From: Bacillota bacterium
GTDB taxonomy: Bacteria > Bacillota > Clostridia > Acetivibrionales > DSM-1351
Assembly (NCBI GenBank): GCA_023395575.1
Contig: JAEWZA010000497.1
Location: forward strand, 1-6,696
Direction: 5' to 3'
Length of the DNA: 6,696 nt
Part shown: piece after piece, positions 6,300 through 6,696 of the stretch
Layout: each line of letters begins with the position of its first letter
Numbering within the stretch: the first letter of the stretch is position 1
Position numbers and translations under genes: made by a program
The notes under the pieces: generated by a model
What the model was told of the DNA's origin: nothing
Databases searched by the model: none
The model's input: only the letters and a program-made list of their open reading frames with translations

Positions 6300-6696
6300 T
6301 TATTTTTTAGTTAATACTCTCGCAATTTTTTCACCTAAGCCTTGAATTATCTGAACTACTAAAATTAATAATGCTACAGAGATAAACATTACATCCATTT
6401 CATAGCGGTAGTATCCAAATCTAATTGCCAAGTCACCAATACCACCACCGCCAACGGTTCCGGCCATAGCTGAAAAACCAATAATACTTATTAAGGTTAC
6501 TGTAAACGCTCTAACTAAACCTGGTAATGACTCAACTAAAAGAACTCCCGAAATAATGTCCTTCAAGCTGCCTCCCATTGCCAAAGCTGCTTCAATTAAG
6601 CCTTTATCAACCTCCTCAAACGCAGATTCTGCTAGTCTTGCAAAAAATGCGATTGATGCAACTGTTAGAGGCACCGATGCTGCTATAGGTCCAATT
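6300..6696 (-). CDS. metI: Methionine ABC transporter permease MetI (5' end outside window)
   Basis: The C-terminal 131 residues of a MetI-type permease, which with the ATPase MetN and lipoprotein MetQ imports methionine. Visible are IGPIAASVPLTVASIAFFAR, the EVDKGLIEAALAMGGS stretch (EAA loop that contacts the ATPase), and SAMAGTVGGGGIGDLAIRFGY, all close to the MetI family pattern, followed by a last membrane helix and the stop. The frame stays open to the window edge; a GTG at 6674 is an internal valine, not the start. No clear terminator lies between it and the DUF2318 promoter. Its function is probably separate from the copper genes, and it marks the edge of the accessory module. Confidence 0.92.
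   Translation of the reverse strand, partial: IGPIAASVPLTVASIAFFARLAESAFEEVDKGLIEAALAMGGSLKDIISGVLLVESLPGLVRAFTVTLISIIGFSAMAGTVGGGGIGDLAIRFGYYRYEMDVMFISVALLILVVQIIQGLGEKIARVLTKK

Noticed and set aside
1..6696. CRISPR array
   Set aside because: No regularly spaced short repeats; only the two distant ~105-base copies and the two 19-base operators recur.

Overview
The window is AT-rich DNA from a low-GC Gram-positive bacterium, most likely an anaerobic Clostridia-type Firmicute. This rests on the strong AGGAGG-type ribosome binding sites, the A/T-ending codons, the small intergenic gaps and the protein styles (two-HMA CopA, CopZ, DUF2318 lipid-side protein, MetI). I cannot name the species. All supported genes lie on the minus strand, so transcription runs from high to low coordinates.

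In transcription order: (1) the 3' part of metI, a methionine ABC transporter permease cut by the window edge; (2) a membrane-anchored DUF2318 (FtrD-like) protein with its own promoter and a good intrinsic terminator; (3) an intergenic stretch holding a decayed mobile-element-like sequence and repeat copy 2; (4) a copper operon: a three-part protein (HMA domain, SafE/UreH-like membrane domain, cupredoxin-like domain), then the Cu+ ATPase CopA, the chaperone CopZ and an OmpR/PhoB-family response regulator; (5) repeat copy 1 at the window edge.

The genes fit one copper-handling module. CopZ and the HMA domains pass Cu+ by CxxC sites, CopA pumps it out, and the SafE-cupredoxin fusion probably moves or holds copper at the membrane. 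DUF2318 proteins occur in metal-uptake/redox clusters (FtrD-like). Control appears to be by the encoded response regulator: an identical 19-base sequence with PhoB-box architecture (two 7-base half-sites, 11-base period) sits at the same distance from a -10 box in front of both the SafE-fusion operon and the DUF2318 gene. No histidine kinase, CsoR or CopY gene is visible here.

Three oddities stand out. The shared 19-base box links two transcription units. A diverged ~105-base direct repeat brackets the copper operon and its promoter, and looks like the end of a decayed mobile element. The SafE fusion gene stops early, leaving in-frame and frameshifted remains of a longer C-terminus (start of a second cupredoxin-like repeat and a Cys-Cys tail) in front of copA.
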